64,000 bases of DNA, taken from positions 6,060,044-6,124,043 of the forward strand of contig NC_088301.1 in the NCBI RefSeq assembly GCF_032854445.1, written 5' to 3'. This DNA comes from Liolophura sinensis (Eukaryota > Mollusca > Polyplacophora > Chitonida > Chitonidae). The notes under the pieces are model-generated. The model ran no database searches and was not told the origin of the DNA. It was given only the letters and a program-made list of their open reading frames with translations. Of the stretch, positions 35,946 through 47,384 are shown piece by piece; position 1 is the first letter of the stretch, and every line of letters starts with the position of its first letter. Position numbers and translations under genes: made by a program.

Positions 35946-36334
35946 ATGTGCACGTTTATATTTTGGTGCATTGCTCGGTCTTTGTGCATGTGTGTATAAT
36001 TGTGACTGTAAAGATTTGGTGTATTGCGCGGTATTTGTGCTTGTGTGTATAATTGTGACTGTAAAGATTGGTTTATTCACAGGTACTCCGGTGATATTTC
36101 AGTAATTCAAAACAGTTTCCTCAAATGGAGAGCGATGATTTTACGTGAACATACCTACGTGAAAAAGAGTCAAATTTTAATATATCAACCACATAACATT
36201 TAACCAATATTCCTACTATGTGGTTATACGCCTTTCCTCAGAGGGTTCTGTCGGGCACGGTAAACTCTGCCAACTCTGCTTCTGAAGATATCGTGGGGAA
36301 ATTACCATGTGAGATAAGATCACCGCAAAACTTG

Positions 36335-36995
36335 TTAATCAAGTTTAACCGTTCCACTGAAATCTTCTTTATCCAAGAATATGCTGCCGCCGTGGAATTT
36401 TTGTTTATATGTATCCAAAAATTTTCCGTCTTTATCACTGTGTGTACTCCTGTTAAGCCAATCAATGACCTTGGTGTCAACGAGCATTCCCAACCAGCCA
36501 TATATCTTATGCAGCATCTCCATAGGGTGTTGTGCCAGATCCTCATAGATCAGGGAAAGGAAAGTTCCCGGGTATTGTTTCTCCAATTCGTATCTTGTCT
36601 TCAAATCGTCTCCTATTAAGTTACACACATACTGAGGAAGAATATCTGTCTTTGGTTTATAACCGTATGTTATCCAGGAATTGATTAGACCGCGAGGGTC
36701 TCGCAGTAAATGGATGACCTTCACAGAAGGATCTTTTTTTAACAACTCTGTAACAAATCTCATAGGGGTACGGATGGTCTTGATCTCTCGGATTGGAGAT
36801 CCTAGGCAGGCACTTCCTAACTCTTCCGCACATTCTTCCATTGACTTTCTACATTTCGAATAGTTTGATACCATCACTGACTGTTCCGCAAACGGAGTCA
36901 GTGCCCGTTTATCTATTCTTTTGATTTGACAATTGAACAAAGATTCCAGCGTATGCACTTGGTATGGCATTTGCAGCCCTTCAAGCGTGTTTGGC
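36335..36995 (-). CDS. Sulfotransferase exon 3: catalytic core, 3'-PB motif and stop
   Basis: The terminal exon is entered in phase 2 after TTTTCAG; the split codon gives Trp. It contains the 3'-phosphate-binding motif VKVIHLLRDPRGLINSW (about residues 201-217), then SLIYEDLAQHPMEMLHKIYG, the conserved region where the CHST family has R/YYEDL, and a C-terminal WLNRSTHS stretch; the stop is at 36,337-36,335. No frameshift or stop was found within it, so the enzyme is probably functional. A plus-strand frame of 133 codons on the opposite strand is a shadow. Confidence 0.9.
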
Positions 36996-37074
36996 CTGAA
37001 AAGAATACACCTTTAAACATTTACAAGCTGCATGAATGCAGACAAAAAAACAAAAAAAATGCTATTCATTCGAT

Positions 37075-37205
37075 TTATTAATTTATTTATTTTTTTATTT
37101 TATGATTTATTGATTTATTTTTTTATTTGATTGATGTTTTACGCCGTACTCAAGAATATTTTATTATACGACAGCAGCCAGTTTTGAGGCAGGAGAAAAT
37201 CGGGT
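37075..37205 (-). mobile_element. SINE family 1 fragment with T-rich tail
   Basis: TTTATTTATTTTTTTATTTT tail (37,075-37,130), then TTTTACGCCGTACTCAAGAA and ACGACAGCAGCC; truncated. It lies in intron 2 of the sulfotransferase gene. Confidence 0.65.
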
Positions 37206-37427
37206 AGTACTATTTAAAGGTTTTAACAGTACGGTCCCAAATTCTCATATTATCTGTGAAAGATTTGTCATAGCATACAACTTATTATCAGTTAAATGCA
37301 CCGGTACCATTATTAATTTCTATGGTAACAACACCGTTTAAATTAAACTTCTGTTATTGGATTATGTCCACATTGGCTATATGGAATCAGTCTCTGGTGG
37401 ATTTCCAAAGTTCAGTCGACAAATTAC

Positions 37428-37674
37428 CATTTAGTGCCGTTTATAAGAGTGGGAGGTTCTCCTGTCTTTAAATAGTGATATTCCATCTGGTGAAATGGCT
37501 CAAACACGTAAAACGTCCCCTTCGTCTGCTGTATGAGCTCGCCCGTCAACGTTGACCCTGAGCGGAAGTAGGCGAGAACGAGGACTTTCACCGGTCCCCG
37601 GATTTTGTTCCTTACTTCTGCTGTAACTTCAAAGGAAGTAGCATTTTGTGCAATATCTCCACCGTATGCTTTAT
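37428..37674 (-). CDS. Sulfotransferase exon 2: 5'-PSB motif
   Basis: A 247-nt exon (phase 1 in, phase 2 out; acceptor TTTGTAG, donor GTAATT). It encodes the stem (with sequon NAT) and then KVLVLAYFRSGSTLTGELIQ, the 5'-phosphosulfate-binding loop of carbohydrate sulfotransferases (about residues 57-76). The Arg-Ser-Gly-Ser-Thr core that contacts PAPS is intact. It continues with FYVFEPFH, also conserved in CHST enzymes. Confidence 0.85.
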
Positions 37675-37734
37675 CTACAAATAACAGAAATATGAATTAA
37701 AAGCATTTTATAAAAACTCTTGTGGGTGTTCAGT

Positions 37735-40330
37735 TAAACTACCAGTCGTGTCGAAGGTCTGGATCGGACGTGTGTTTTTATACTGTGAGTGTGGCTAGGA
37801 TCGATTTAGCCGTGGGGTCTTTGGTAGTATTTTCTTCCATCGTGAGTGTGATTATGTTTGACACAACTCTAAGGCCTGACTGGATCGGATGTATGTTCTT
37901 GTGCTGTGAGTGTGGTTAGGTTCAGTGTAGTCCTGGGCCCTAACTTGGCCGTGTGTTCTTCTATCGTGAGTGTGATTACGTTTGATACAATTGTAAGGCC
38001 TGGTTGGACCAGGTGTCTGTTCTTGTGTTGGGGAGTGTACCTAGATTTGATGCCACTCTGATAACAGTTTCCAGTTGGGCCAGGTGTCTGTTCTTGTGTT
38101 GGGGAGTGTACCTAGATTTGATACCACTCTGAGAACAGTTTCCATTGTGGTCGGGTGTCTGCTCATGTGTTGGGGAGTGTACCTAGATTTGATGTAACTC
38201 AGTGTTACGACCGAAATTCAGGTACTTGCTTAAAGCATACAAATCATTCTTATTTAACACATCAAAAATGCCCTGATCTGGCGTTTCCATAAACTTGTCG
38301 GGCTTAAAATCAGACATGATGAATAAAATCTGCTGGCAACATTTACTACAAAGTCAAAGACCAGAAAAATGACACAACGTACACAAAATCCTTTCAATTC
38401 CAATTCAAATTCACTTCCCGGACAAGCCCCCGATTTGCTACGACCGAAACTGTCTGTATTATAAAGAGATGGCTTGTTCGGAATACACGGCAGTTTAGCC
38501 GGACACAAAAATGTAACCGATACCAGCAGATTTTATTTTTCAACAATTTATTAGCTTTAACAAGAATAGATAACAAGACTTATACAAATACTAAAGTACT
38601 TAAGTTTAACAAGAAAGGATAGCAGTACCTATACAAATACTAAAGTACTTACATGTACAACGGTGTCAAGTCCAAACGGACGCATATACTCCACAATGCT
38701 TAAAAAAATGCACTGAGGCAATATTCATAAGAGGGAAAGTACACATTATAACTGAGTGTATGACGAAATATACACAAAATTCCACAGACAGGGTCCGTGC
38801 ACTAATAAGCACTGTGTACACAAGAGCACAAATTAAATATACAAGTTCAGACTGAACAAGTGCTCGGTGGAGATAGGATATAACAAAGCCAGAGGCTATA
38901 AAGACACCAAAATTCAGCACAAATGGCCTACTAAGGTAACACCCAGCGAAAGTATCCAAAACTCTCAATAATTCTCCTTTATCCCCCTTTGACCTGCTTC
39001 CATAGGTCTTATATAGACTGGTGGAATTTTCTAGAATAAGAAAATTCCTGAACACTTGTTGTAAACAAACAGGCCCCGAACTGAGCGTATTCTGGAACAT
39101 TCTAAGGCAGAGGCAGACAGCAGGATCTGAACTTAGCATATGTAAACAGTGGCAAGCTCAATTTAGAAGCTAACATAACATAACACTCTGATATCATCTT
39201 CCGGTTGGGACGGATGTCTGTTCTTGTGTTAGGGGTGTTCCTAGATTTGATATAACTCTGGTGACAGGCTTCAGATGAGTCGGGTGTCTGTTCTTGTGTG
39301 TACCTAGATTTGATGTAACTCTGATGACATCCTCTGGTTGGGTCGGATGTCTGTTCTTGTGTTGGGAGTGTGCCTAGATTTGATGTAACTCTGATAATAG
39401 TTTCCAGTTGGGTCGGATGTCTGTTCTTGTGTTGGGGGTGTTCCTAGATTTGATATAACTCTGGTGACAGCCTCCAGGTGGGTCGGGTGTTTCTTCTTGA
39501 GTTAGGAGTGTACTTAGATTTGATGTAACGCTGATGACATCTTCCGGTTGGGTCGGATGTCTGTTCTTGTGTTGGGAGTGTGCCTAGATTTGATGTAACT
39601 CTGATAGCATCCTCCGGTGGGTCGGATGTCTGTTCTTGTGTTGGGGGTGTTCCTAGATTTGATATAACTCTGGTGACAGCCTCCAGGTGGGTCGGGCGTA
39701 TCTTCTTGAGTTAGGAGTGTACTTAGATTTGATGTAACGCTGATGACATCTTCCGGTTGGGTCGGATGTCTGTTCTTGTGTTGGGAGTGTGCCTAGATTT
39801 GATGTAACTCTGATAGCATCCTCCGGTGGGTCGGATGCCTGTTCTTGTGTTGGGGTGTTCCTAGATTTGATATAACTCTGGTGACAGCCTCCAGGTGGGT
39901 CGGGTGTATCTTCTTAAGTTGTGAGTGCACCTAGATATGCTGGAACTCTGATGAAAGCCTCCAGCTGGGTCTTGTGTGTTGGGAGTGTGCCTAGGTTTGA
40001 CGCAACTCTGGCGAAGGTTAATACGGACCGGGTGTCTGTTCCTGTGTTGTGAGTGTACTTAGGATTGATGTAACTCTGACGACAGCTTCCAGCTAAAGCT
40101 GGGTATCTGTTCTTGTATTGGGAATCTAGCTAGGATTGATGTAACTCTGGTGAAGGCTCGAGTGTGTGTTCTTGAGTTGGGAGTGTGCTCAGCTGGGTTC
40201 TGTTCTAGCCGTTCTGGTTTTTAGAGTATACCTTGGATTGATGCAACTTTGTTGAAGGCCTAGATGGGTCGGGTGTCTATTCTTGTGTTAGGAGTGTGCC
40301 CAGCTGGGTCCGGTGTCATTTTAGTGTGAA
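37735..40330. repeat. 70-bp minisatellite with about 209-bp higher-order unit
   Basis: Variants of GGTCGGATGTCTGTTCTTGT plus GTTGGGAGTGTGCCTAGATT plus TGATGTAACTCTGATGACA, period about 70 bp, from 37,735 to 38,202 and again from 39,186 to about 40,330. At 39,434, 39,643 and 39,851 the same three-unit block recurs, giving a higher-order period of about 209 bp. The edges are degenerate. The array fills most of intron 1 of the sulfotransferase gene. Confidence 0.85.
38203..39185 (-). mobile_element. Solo LTR inserted in the minisatellite
   Basis: A 983-bp insertion that splits one repeat unit. On the minus strand it begins TGTTATGTTATG and ends GGTCGTAACA (TG...CA with a short inverted TGTTA/TAACA). 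Flanks are CTCAG and CTCTG, an imperfect 5-bp target duplication; removing the insert restores the repeat text (GATGTAA-CTCTG-ATATCAT). It carries a TATA box (CTATATAAGACC, about 39,015) and an AATAAA (about 38,555) on the same strand, as an LTR should. No internal region is present. A 157-codon minus frame inside is not a recognised protein. Confidence 0.7.
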
Positions 40331-40710
40331 ATCCTTAAAAACGATTTAGGCTTTTTATGCAATTGCCAAATTCCGTCCTGAAAATCCAAACATGAAAGAA
40401 AATCGCCCTACTGATTTCTTTCTAACAGATTTGAAATCGAAACTTTGAAAGTTTTCAAATTCAGCTAGTCATATTTCAATCATGCGACACTTTTTCTGTG
40501 TGCACAAATGACGCCTCATCCTTTTGCTAAAACGACCAAAGTTGAACCTATATGGTCATTAAAATGGGTGTAATTTTCACGGAATCTGTACTAAGGTATT
40601 TACACCATACACGAAGGCATTATACCTGTGTATTACACTTCACCTCATTAAAACAGTTCAATTTTGAAAAGAAACTTCCACTGAATCTTCACAAGAATAA
40701 ATATACTCAC

Positions 40711-40792
40711 ATGCATGCGATCGTACATCAGCCTTCATTGTCCAGCTGATAAAAAGGACAAATATCAGAGTCATTATTACAACCATGACCAT
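40711..40792 (-). CDS. Sulfotransferase exon 1: type II membrane anchor
   Basis: ATG at 40,792 (a second at 40,786) opens MVMVVIMTLIFVLFISWTMK, a single hydrophobic helix directly after the basic residues QRR encoded upstream, as expected for a Golgi signal anchor. The donor is GTGAGT in phase 1; the split codon with exon 2 gives Tyr (T plus AT). The exon begins after an acceptor-like CTGTAG at about 40,803, so a short upstream exon is likely and the true start could be at 41,945. Confidence 0.65.
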
Positions 40793-41364
40793 CCGTCTCT
40801 GTCTACAGACCGCAAAGTACGGGATCTGACATGTTGTACAGAGCAGCGGCGAGTCTGTGATAAAGAAATAGAAAACACTATCAACCAACGTAAATTTAAA
40901 CTTGCCTACGGATTGAAATTTAAAGTTCATTTCAGACGTTGGGATTTGTAGTTCATTTTGATTAGACAAGACGAATTAGAACTGTCACTTGAAAAAAGGG
41001 ACCAGTACTATTTCCTACGCCTTGTAGAATTAGACGAATCACACCCTGTGAAAACGGCTTGGGAAATAGAGCTGGTGCTATTTTCATTCCCCTATTCGAT
41101 ACGTGAAATCGAATCGTCTGAAAGAGGATTTGGAATAGAGTTCCGCTCGGGATGCAGCATTTAGTACAGTTTAGCGACGAATGCAAAACTTAGAAATATG
41201 AGCACAATAATAGCCAGCTTATACTTGACATTGCCCACACACTGTGTAATAAAGGGTCCAGAATTGTGCACAGTGCAGCAAAGACATCCGGCATTCTGAG
41301 CTACGCTTTCGACACTATTTATATGCCAAACCGGCGCTAATGCGACATTACATGATTAATCTTC

Positions 41365-41480
41365 CTCTCCGATCGTACGTGGGAGGCCTGCCAGCAACCT
41401 GTTGGCGGTCTTCGGTTTCTCTCGGCCTCTGCCCGTTTCCTCCCACCATAATGCTGGCCCCCAGTGAAATATACTTTATC
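41365..41480 (+). mobile_element. SINE family 1 fragment
   Basis: Plus orientation middle part: CTCTCCGATCGTACGTGGGA, CCAGCAACCTGTTGGCGG, CCCACCATAATGCTGGCC. Confidence 0.65.
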
Positions 41481-41922
41481 CTTGGTTAAGAGTTTTAAAG
41501 AATTGTTTTAACATGTAACAACTCGGCGCGAAAGGGGGACTTAGAGCTTTTAGAGACTTTCTTGGAATAAAAAGGTCATACATGTATGAACTCAAAAACG
41601 ACGGTGTTTCTCAACATTCACATATGTACATTTCATTTCCCCTGTGCAGATTTTCGCAAATTCTGGAACAGCTTGCGCTTAAGTACATTCAAAGTTAAGC
41701 CAGGCATACATCTTTATACCTGAGTTTTACTATAAATTATTGGAATTTTAGTCCAGACTAAACTGCTAATACATCTATGAACAATTGGACCCGGGCTCGT
41801 GTAATAATGTTTCATGGCCTCAATATAAAGTACACACATTGTCACAATCTCACGTGTACAAACGCACGTAATCGTCCTGAAAAAAATCATCTAGTTTATT
41901 TTAATGCTGTGTTAAAGCTAAC

Positions 41923-41945
41923 TTACTTTTAGAATCCAGATCCAT
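41923..41945 (-). CDS. Possible sulfotransferase upstream exon (N-terminus)
   Basis: ATG at 41,945 reads MDLDSKSK and could splice, in phase 2 from a GTTAGC donor, to the exon ending at 40,711 by using the acceptor at 40,803, giving MDLDSKSKQRRMVMVV and a total of 1,023 nt (340 codons plus stop). A stronger donor (GTAAGT, exon end 41,927) lies 4 nt earlier but would leave the frame and make this a 5' leader with a short upstream ORF. Which is used cannot be decided from the sequence. Confidence 0.35.
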
Positions 41946-42379
41946 TTTTAACTACTCTTTGTCTGCCTCAAGAAGTTAAAACCTCACATCTCAGCCGTCG
42001 GAAGTTTCTCTCTATTTCTCAACGAAGCTTAACTTTGGATATACTGGATCCGTTATCATGTATACCTATTCCTGTGAAACCCTCCCAACCATATACAGGT
42101 CTACTACTGGTCACATATACACACAAAAATCAATAGATAAAATGTAACCGACAGCTGAGACACGTATACACATGCAAATGAAAATGCTCAACAGATCTCC
42201 ATGCGTACTCGCTTGCATCCTGACTTGTCGTTTTTTTTTTGAGGGGGGGGGGGGGACTCCAAGGTGTTGCTATATTCATATATATTGTTATATATATATG
42301 AGTAAATGTTAATATTACGTCCCTAGTTTGCTTCCAAATCTTTATAGCAATGACGGCAGAAATGAACCATAATCTGTAC

Positions 42380-42410
42380 CCGGGACTAATATAACTTATA
42401 TTAGTCCCGG
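42380..42410. repeat. Perfect 15-bp inverted repeat (palindrome)
   Basis: CCGGGACTAATATAA and its exact reverse complement are separated by a single C. The 31-bp structure could be a hairpin or two abutted transposon ends. Confidence 0.9.
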
Positions 42411-43204
42411 CCTGCGTACATTGGAATTACTTTAGGCGTGATAAGATCGCGACGTTCTCATGGGGTATGATTTTAATAAAAACTGCTTCAAGAATGCCGA
42501 TGTATTTAAACTTCAAATAATTCAGGTGATGTAATTTTTGTCGTAAGTGAAACTAAAGTATATAAACCGAACTCACACAAATCATCAACTGACACATGCA
42601 TACATCCCTGAATAAAATGGCAACATCACGTCACTGACGAGATCACACAGCCGATGAAAGTCTTGCTGAAATCATAAAACTCTTGTGTTTATATATTTTT
42701 GTACGGAGCTTGCTATCTGTCATAACACGCAAACATAGGAATATATTTCATGTAATACAAAATCCCGCTTCTCAATGTAAATTTAATTCAAAATGGTAGG
42801 ACTGACACGTGAACACGAGTCTACCCGATAATCTGCAATTCTCGCTCTAAAACGTGATTTCGGCTTACATGACTGATACGTCTAAAAGTATCATAAAATT
42901 ATCAACCGCTTTCTTAAGGCAAAACATTGGCTGTAAGCTATGGTTGTGCGAAAGTTATATAGTACATTAAGTAGCCTGCAGCGGTGGGGTCATTGATGAC
43001 AGCTCTCAAAACAACTCTTTCAGTGTAAAAGTGGAAATGGGAGTGGACTGGAGGTTGTGCGAAATAATCTTTTGAAATCGAAAGACCAGGAATCAAACCT
43101 ACATAAGGTCTTAATAAAGACTTTAAAAATGATACCATAAAAATGTGATAAGTATAGAGTATGAAGAAAATTTGATGAAAATTTTTATTATTCCTTTATT
43201 TCTG

Positions 43205-43340
43205 TGTTGTTTAGCGCGGCACTCAAGAATTTATCACTTATACGACACATTTATTTATTGTATTGTTATTTTATGCCGCTATTTTAAAACTAAAACAGTA
43301 AAACCCACGACCGCGGGCCTTCCGACATATACGGCCGATT
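43205..43340 (-). mobile_element. SINE family 1 fragment, rearranged
   Basis: GTTTAGCGCGGCACTCAAGA and TATCACTTATACGACAC at the left, AACCCACGACC and ATACGGCCG at the right, with the middle replaced by AT-rich sequence. Confidence 0.5.
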
Positions 43341-43724
43341 TGCTGGTGTAAGCTATAAGCCTACCTACATAGGGATTTGTATAAGGGGTGGAATATGTCC
43401 GATTGCAATACTGTAAAAAAGTGTATCATCACAGGTGCTTAGTCGAGGAGATTCCACATTTGGTTCACGACTATATACAACAGTACTGCCGCCAACTGTG
43501 TAGGGTTATAATGAACAAAATACTTCAATATTGGTCATCATTGCTTTGACCTTACTATCTGTGCTAAGTGCAAGCTTATATAGAGTACCATTGCCTCACA
43601 ATTCCAGCCACAAATTAATAAAGGGGACCTCCAAATGTATAAATCTAACACATAAGACTTCCGTCTATAGGCAGGGAGGGGTGGAGGTGTGGGAATGGGG
43701 GCGGGGAAAGACGAAGACGAAGAA

Positions 43725-43862
43725 ACTCAAGAATATTTCACTTATTCGACGGCGGTCAGCATTATGGTGGGTGGAACTCCCAGCGACCGCATTGGTGAGA
43801 GACTCCTACGCCATTACGCTGCGCTAGTGCGCTAACCAAATGGACCACGGAGGCCTCCAAGC
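43725..43862 (-). mobile_element. SINE family 1, internally deleted
   Basis: AACTCAAGAATATTTCACTT and CAGCATTATGGTGGGTGG are joined directly to the head (CCCAGCGACCGCATTGGTGA ... GACCACGGAGGCCTCC); about 100 bp of the middle is missing. Confidence 0.75.
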
Positions 43863-44117
43863 GTGCCAATAAGTTCATCATGACATAACTTTCATCGATT
43901 TTTTTGTTGTTGTTGTTGTTACTGTGACGAGATTAGATTATGAAAAAAAAAAATTCAGTTTATGTATGTATGTATGTATGTTTTCCGATGTACTTGAAAA
44001 TTTCTCAGTCACATCACCACGTGAAGCCATTAGGTGAATGTACATACATTGTATTATTGTGGCTGCCGCAGCTGAATTATCATAACACCAGATATGATAC
44101 TCCACCCAGTCACATTA

Positions 44118-44425
44118 TGGCCACAGACCCCCATTAATTTTCCATAAGCGACAATGTTAACGATTAGCGCTGTACCTCAGCCCCAAACATTCCGTGGGCA
44201 ATAAACTTTGGTCCATACCTGGCTCAGCCTGTGAGAAAGAAGCCATAAAAATCTTGACATAGGTTGACCGCCAAAATCTGGCCCCATCACTACATGTCTC
44301 CTTGTGTCCTCTCGCCCAGAATTTCAAACTTTCATCAGTAAAACTCATACCTGCTCAAAGCTTATGCAATTTCCATCCTTTTGATACCAAGCATGCACCT
44401 GTACACCAAAAAGGGCAGGCTGGCA
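44118..44425 (+). repeat. Left arm of a long inverted repeat
   Basis: From CAGACCCCCATTAATTTTCC to ACCAAGCATGCACCTGTACA, this segment matches the reverse complement of about 47,385-47,700 over some 300 bp with scattered indels (shared words ATAAAAATCTTGACATAGGT, TCTCGCCCAGAATTTCAAAC). Identity of the repeat family unknown. Confidence 0.8.
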
Positions 44426-45857
44426 GCGCAAAAAGACTTTACACCCTGAAATTCACAGAATTACGTCCCCTCCAGAAAATCGGAAGTTCTAATGGAGGTC
44501 TTATACTGACACAAGGCCAACCAGTTGTGTGTAGTGCAGTTTTCTTAAAGTTTTTGGCATGACCTGAAAGGGGTTCGAGGCAGACGCTCTAATAATAAAG
44601 CCACAGGGTGGGCCAAACAACGCAAACCGAGAATCTGTCATGAGAAGAAAGGATTTTAGGGCATGTTGTTTATCCCGATACTCAAATATTTATGCCCTAC
44701 CCGGTGGCCTCCCACCATAATGCTCCTTATAAGCATATGTTGATCACAGCAGTTCTGCAGTTCTAAGACAAAATATATTTGTGATTAAGATCCGATGGTG
44801 ATCTTAGTCACTATAGAAGGACTATAGATTTCACTTCACTTCGATAAATTACCGACTTAAATTCGATGGCCGTATAATACAGTTCTATAGGCTGTGTCCT
44901 TAGTCCATGTGACTGGCAAAGCTGTCTCGACGCAGAGTATAATGAGCAATATAAACTTCCATATATGTATGGGTTGATAACTTGCTGAAGCACAAGGTGC
45001 ATCTGTTAGTTCTTCCTATTACCACAAGTTCCACACAGGTATTATCTACACACAATGCAGGCATGGCGTTAACGCTGCCTGGAACAGGGGGAGCTTTACA
45101 GCAGTTACGAGAGAGACTGCCTAGCACTGTGGCAAGTCTTCAGTACAATATTAATATTTGGAATAAACTGTGTTTCAATGTTCTGTCAGATATCAATATT
45201 TGGAATTAAACTGTCTTTCAGTGTTCTGCCAGATATCAATGTCCTCTAGTTACGACAAAATTCTGCTTTTTTTAATTTAAAAGATAATAACGCTAGCTTA
45301 CACATGGTATCAGTAACGGCATCTATGCTGTTATCCCAGGCAATAAACCACTTCAAAGCTTCTATACTCGATCTACGCTCAGCTTCAACACAAGAATCTG
45401 CGTCAGGACTATACAAGCAACCCGGTCAATTCTAACTTGATGCGTTTATTTCGAGCATATTTAGACGCATGTGGCTGATGGTCATGAGTCGCTGGGATAG
45501 ACTAATGACAAGCATTGTCAGTCAAGCGAGTTACACACAGTTGTGTATTCACTTACTACATCCATGATGTTCTTCTCGCTACACAATAACATTAAACACC
45601 ATATCAATCGGATGAGTATAATACGTATTCGTTTGACGCAAATAACCACTCCTGAGGGAGTGTATGAAAACACTTGTGCGGTCTTGTAAGCAATTCCTTC
45701 ATGGCAAAACTCCTAGAAAGTATCTCTTCACACCGACGAAACGTCCTCATTATCGTGCACTTTGGGGTATTTGTATGCTCAGAAATAATAACTACAAGAC
45801 CAGTCCTTGATTATAGTGTCCAGTTCTTCATTGGAGAAATATACACTGGTCAGCAAA

Positions 45858-45976
45858 CAGTAGGTTACAACTTCCTCTTTTAATGTCTGAAGTGTAACTC
45901 GACCCAGGATTGACCCTGGATCTACCGCTCCTGGAGCGGGCGCTCCACCAACTGTGGTATCCGAGCCGGTGAGGGG
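45858..45976 (-). mobile_element. SINE family 2 tRNA-like head fragment
   Basis: Minus strand: GGATACCACAGTTGGTGGAG (A box) and AGATCCAGGGTCAATCCTGG (B box), then GAGGAAGTTGTAACC of the body. It abuts the retrotransposon remnant at 45,980. Confidence 0.7.
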
Positions 45977-45979
45977 GTG

Positions 45980-46620
45980 GGGGATACCAGCATGATTGTA
46001 ATCGGGAGATAATCCAAAGGAAATACGGATTGGGTAGTGCCACAAAGAGAACAATGGTCAAGTGACCATGTTGCCCCGGTGCTTAGATCTCCTGTACAGA
46101 GTGATAAGTCAGTAGCTGGCAATTTACCACATCTTACATCTGGGCCAGCACCGGACCCATCATTCAACACAACTAAATCGCTGTCAGTGACAAAGCTGTT
46201 AACAGTGTTACAAGTTACATTGGTATAGGCACTACCCCACAGCCTGTGGTATGCATTAAAGTCTCCACAAATAACATATGACCCAGAAAGGGAACTTAAC
46301 AACGCCTTAAAACCATTAGAATCAATTTCATTGAATGGATTGTTTACCACACTGGCGGGGTTCTATTCTGACAGGCAATCTCGGTAACAGAAAGACTTGC
46401 CTTGTAAAACACAACCAACTCACCTCTGGCTTTTCCCTCTCTATCTACTCTTACTATAGCATACTCTGGAAAAGTAAAGTTATAATTAGGTTTCCCGGAA
46501 TGTTTCCTGAAGACATATAATGTCAGGCTGGGGGTTGAGACCAGACATTACTGCTTAAACTCCTGTCCATAGGCAAACAGGGACTGACTGGCCTGATTCA
46601 GAACCTGAAGCAATGAGTAA
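45980..46620 (-). mobile_element. Non-LTR retrotransposon endonuclease remnant
   Basis: Minus-strand frame 46,350-45,922 encodes GSYVICGDFNAYHRLWGS, then ATDLSLC and ATWSLDHCSL: the metal-binding and catalytic GDFN and (S)DH blocks of the apurinic-like endonuclease of Jockey-type LINEs. Upstream, to about 46,600, a broken frame continues with QPDIICLQETFRE and YAIVRVDREGKARGELVVFY, the start of the same domain. At least one frameshift or stop lies between them, so it is dead. No reverse transcriptase follows. Confidence 0.8.
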
Positions 46621-46989
46621 TATAAATGTAGTAAAAGTATTGAATATTTACTTTAACTCTTCTGATTTAATTATTCCTTTACCCTTTTGATTATCAGAGT
46701 GCTTAGCATTACATTCGAATTCTGCGACTTTAACAAAATGGAATAAAAACTTCAGTGAAAAAGGCAATGATATCTAACATTGTTACAGCAGAATACACAT
46801 CAGTTTATAGATTAGCATCAAGATCTGTTAGAGTACACTCTGATTTTGCCACTGACCTCACAGAGCAGCTCATGACAGTGGCAGCTGGCCAATTAGTCAT
46901 GGTAGTAGGGGACTGAGGTTCTGGATATACAGACTCATCAAAGTCTGGGTTATGCGAGAAGTTCGCATTTTTATTTGTTTATTCTGCTT

Positions 46990-47280
46990 GTAGAGGTGTT
47001 AAATTCATGTTTTTTACCTTCCCTTGTCCATCTTGCGCTGCCCTACATTCTGAGATCACGTGATTGTAACTTTGACACCTAAAGGATCTAAGCAGGGGTG
47101 GTATATACATGTATGGTTTGACTTGAAAAGGTGATAACCAAGTGTTACATCAGAAGGCAGAGTCTCAGTATCAAAGTACAACAATACACCCAAAGTTGGT
47201 AATTCATCCCTGATCTTCGGAAATCGTTGGACTCTGCTACACTTTACTTTCTTAAAAATAACTCCCCTACACAATGACCT
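46990..47280 (-). mobile_element. Non-LTR retrotransposon ORF1 remnant with zinc knuckle
   Basis: Minus-strand frame at 47,274-47,056 reads FPKIRDELPTLGVLLYFDTE and LPSDVTLGYHLFK, then after a frameshift SFRCQSYNHVISECRAAQ, a CCHC zinc knuckle with its first Cys replaced by Ser. This fits the gag-like ORF1 that precedes the endonuclease in Jockey-type elements, and order and strand agree with 45,980-46,620. Confidence 0.6.
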
Positions 47281-47384
47281 AGCCAGCTGTCAACATCAGA
47301 TATCATACCATACCAAGCTAGTTATCTGCAGTAACTTCCTGGTTTGGGTTGGAGAAGGACTTTTTTGCTCCCAGGCGGCCATGT

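Larger units (their letters stand above)
36335..40792 (-). other. Carbohydrate sulfotransferase gene (span)
   Basis: Three coding exons, 40,792-40,711, 37,674-37,428 and 36,995-36,335, join in phase (1 then 2) to 990 nt: 329 codons plus stop. The product is a type II Golgi membrane protein with a sulfotransferase domain, most like the CHST1/CHST3 (Gal/GalNAc/GlcNAc-6-O-sulfotransferase) group, which transfers sulfate from PAPS to glycans. It is slightly shorter than the vertebrate enzymes. An upstream exon at 41,945-41,923 may extend the N-terminus. Intron 1 carries a minisatellite and a solo LTR. Confidence 0.85.
40804..44117. other. 5' flank of the sulfotransferase gene, mostly unassigned
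   Basis: Holds the possible first exon at 41,945, a SINE family 1 fragment at 41,365-41,480, a poly(T)/poly(G) tract at 42,230-42,256, a perfect palindrome at 42,380-42,410, SINE fragments at 43,205-43,340 and 43,725-43,862, and (GTT)n and (TATG)n microsatellites near 43,903-43,980. No other gene seen. Confidence 0.5.

Noticed and set aside
36218..36619. 133-codon plus-strand frame
   Set aside because: Exactly antisense to the catalytic exon of the sulfotransferase, which carries recognised motifs.
38666..39139. 157-codon minus-strand frame inside the solo LTR
   Set aside because: Overlaps the LTR promoter and leader and has no retroviral or other domain; treated as a chance frame in the LTR.
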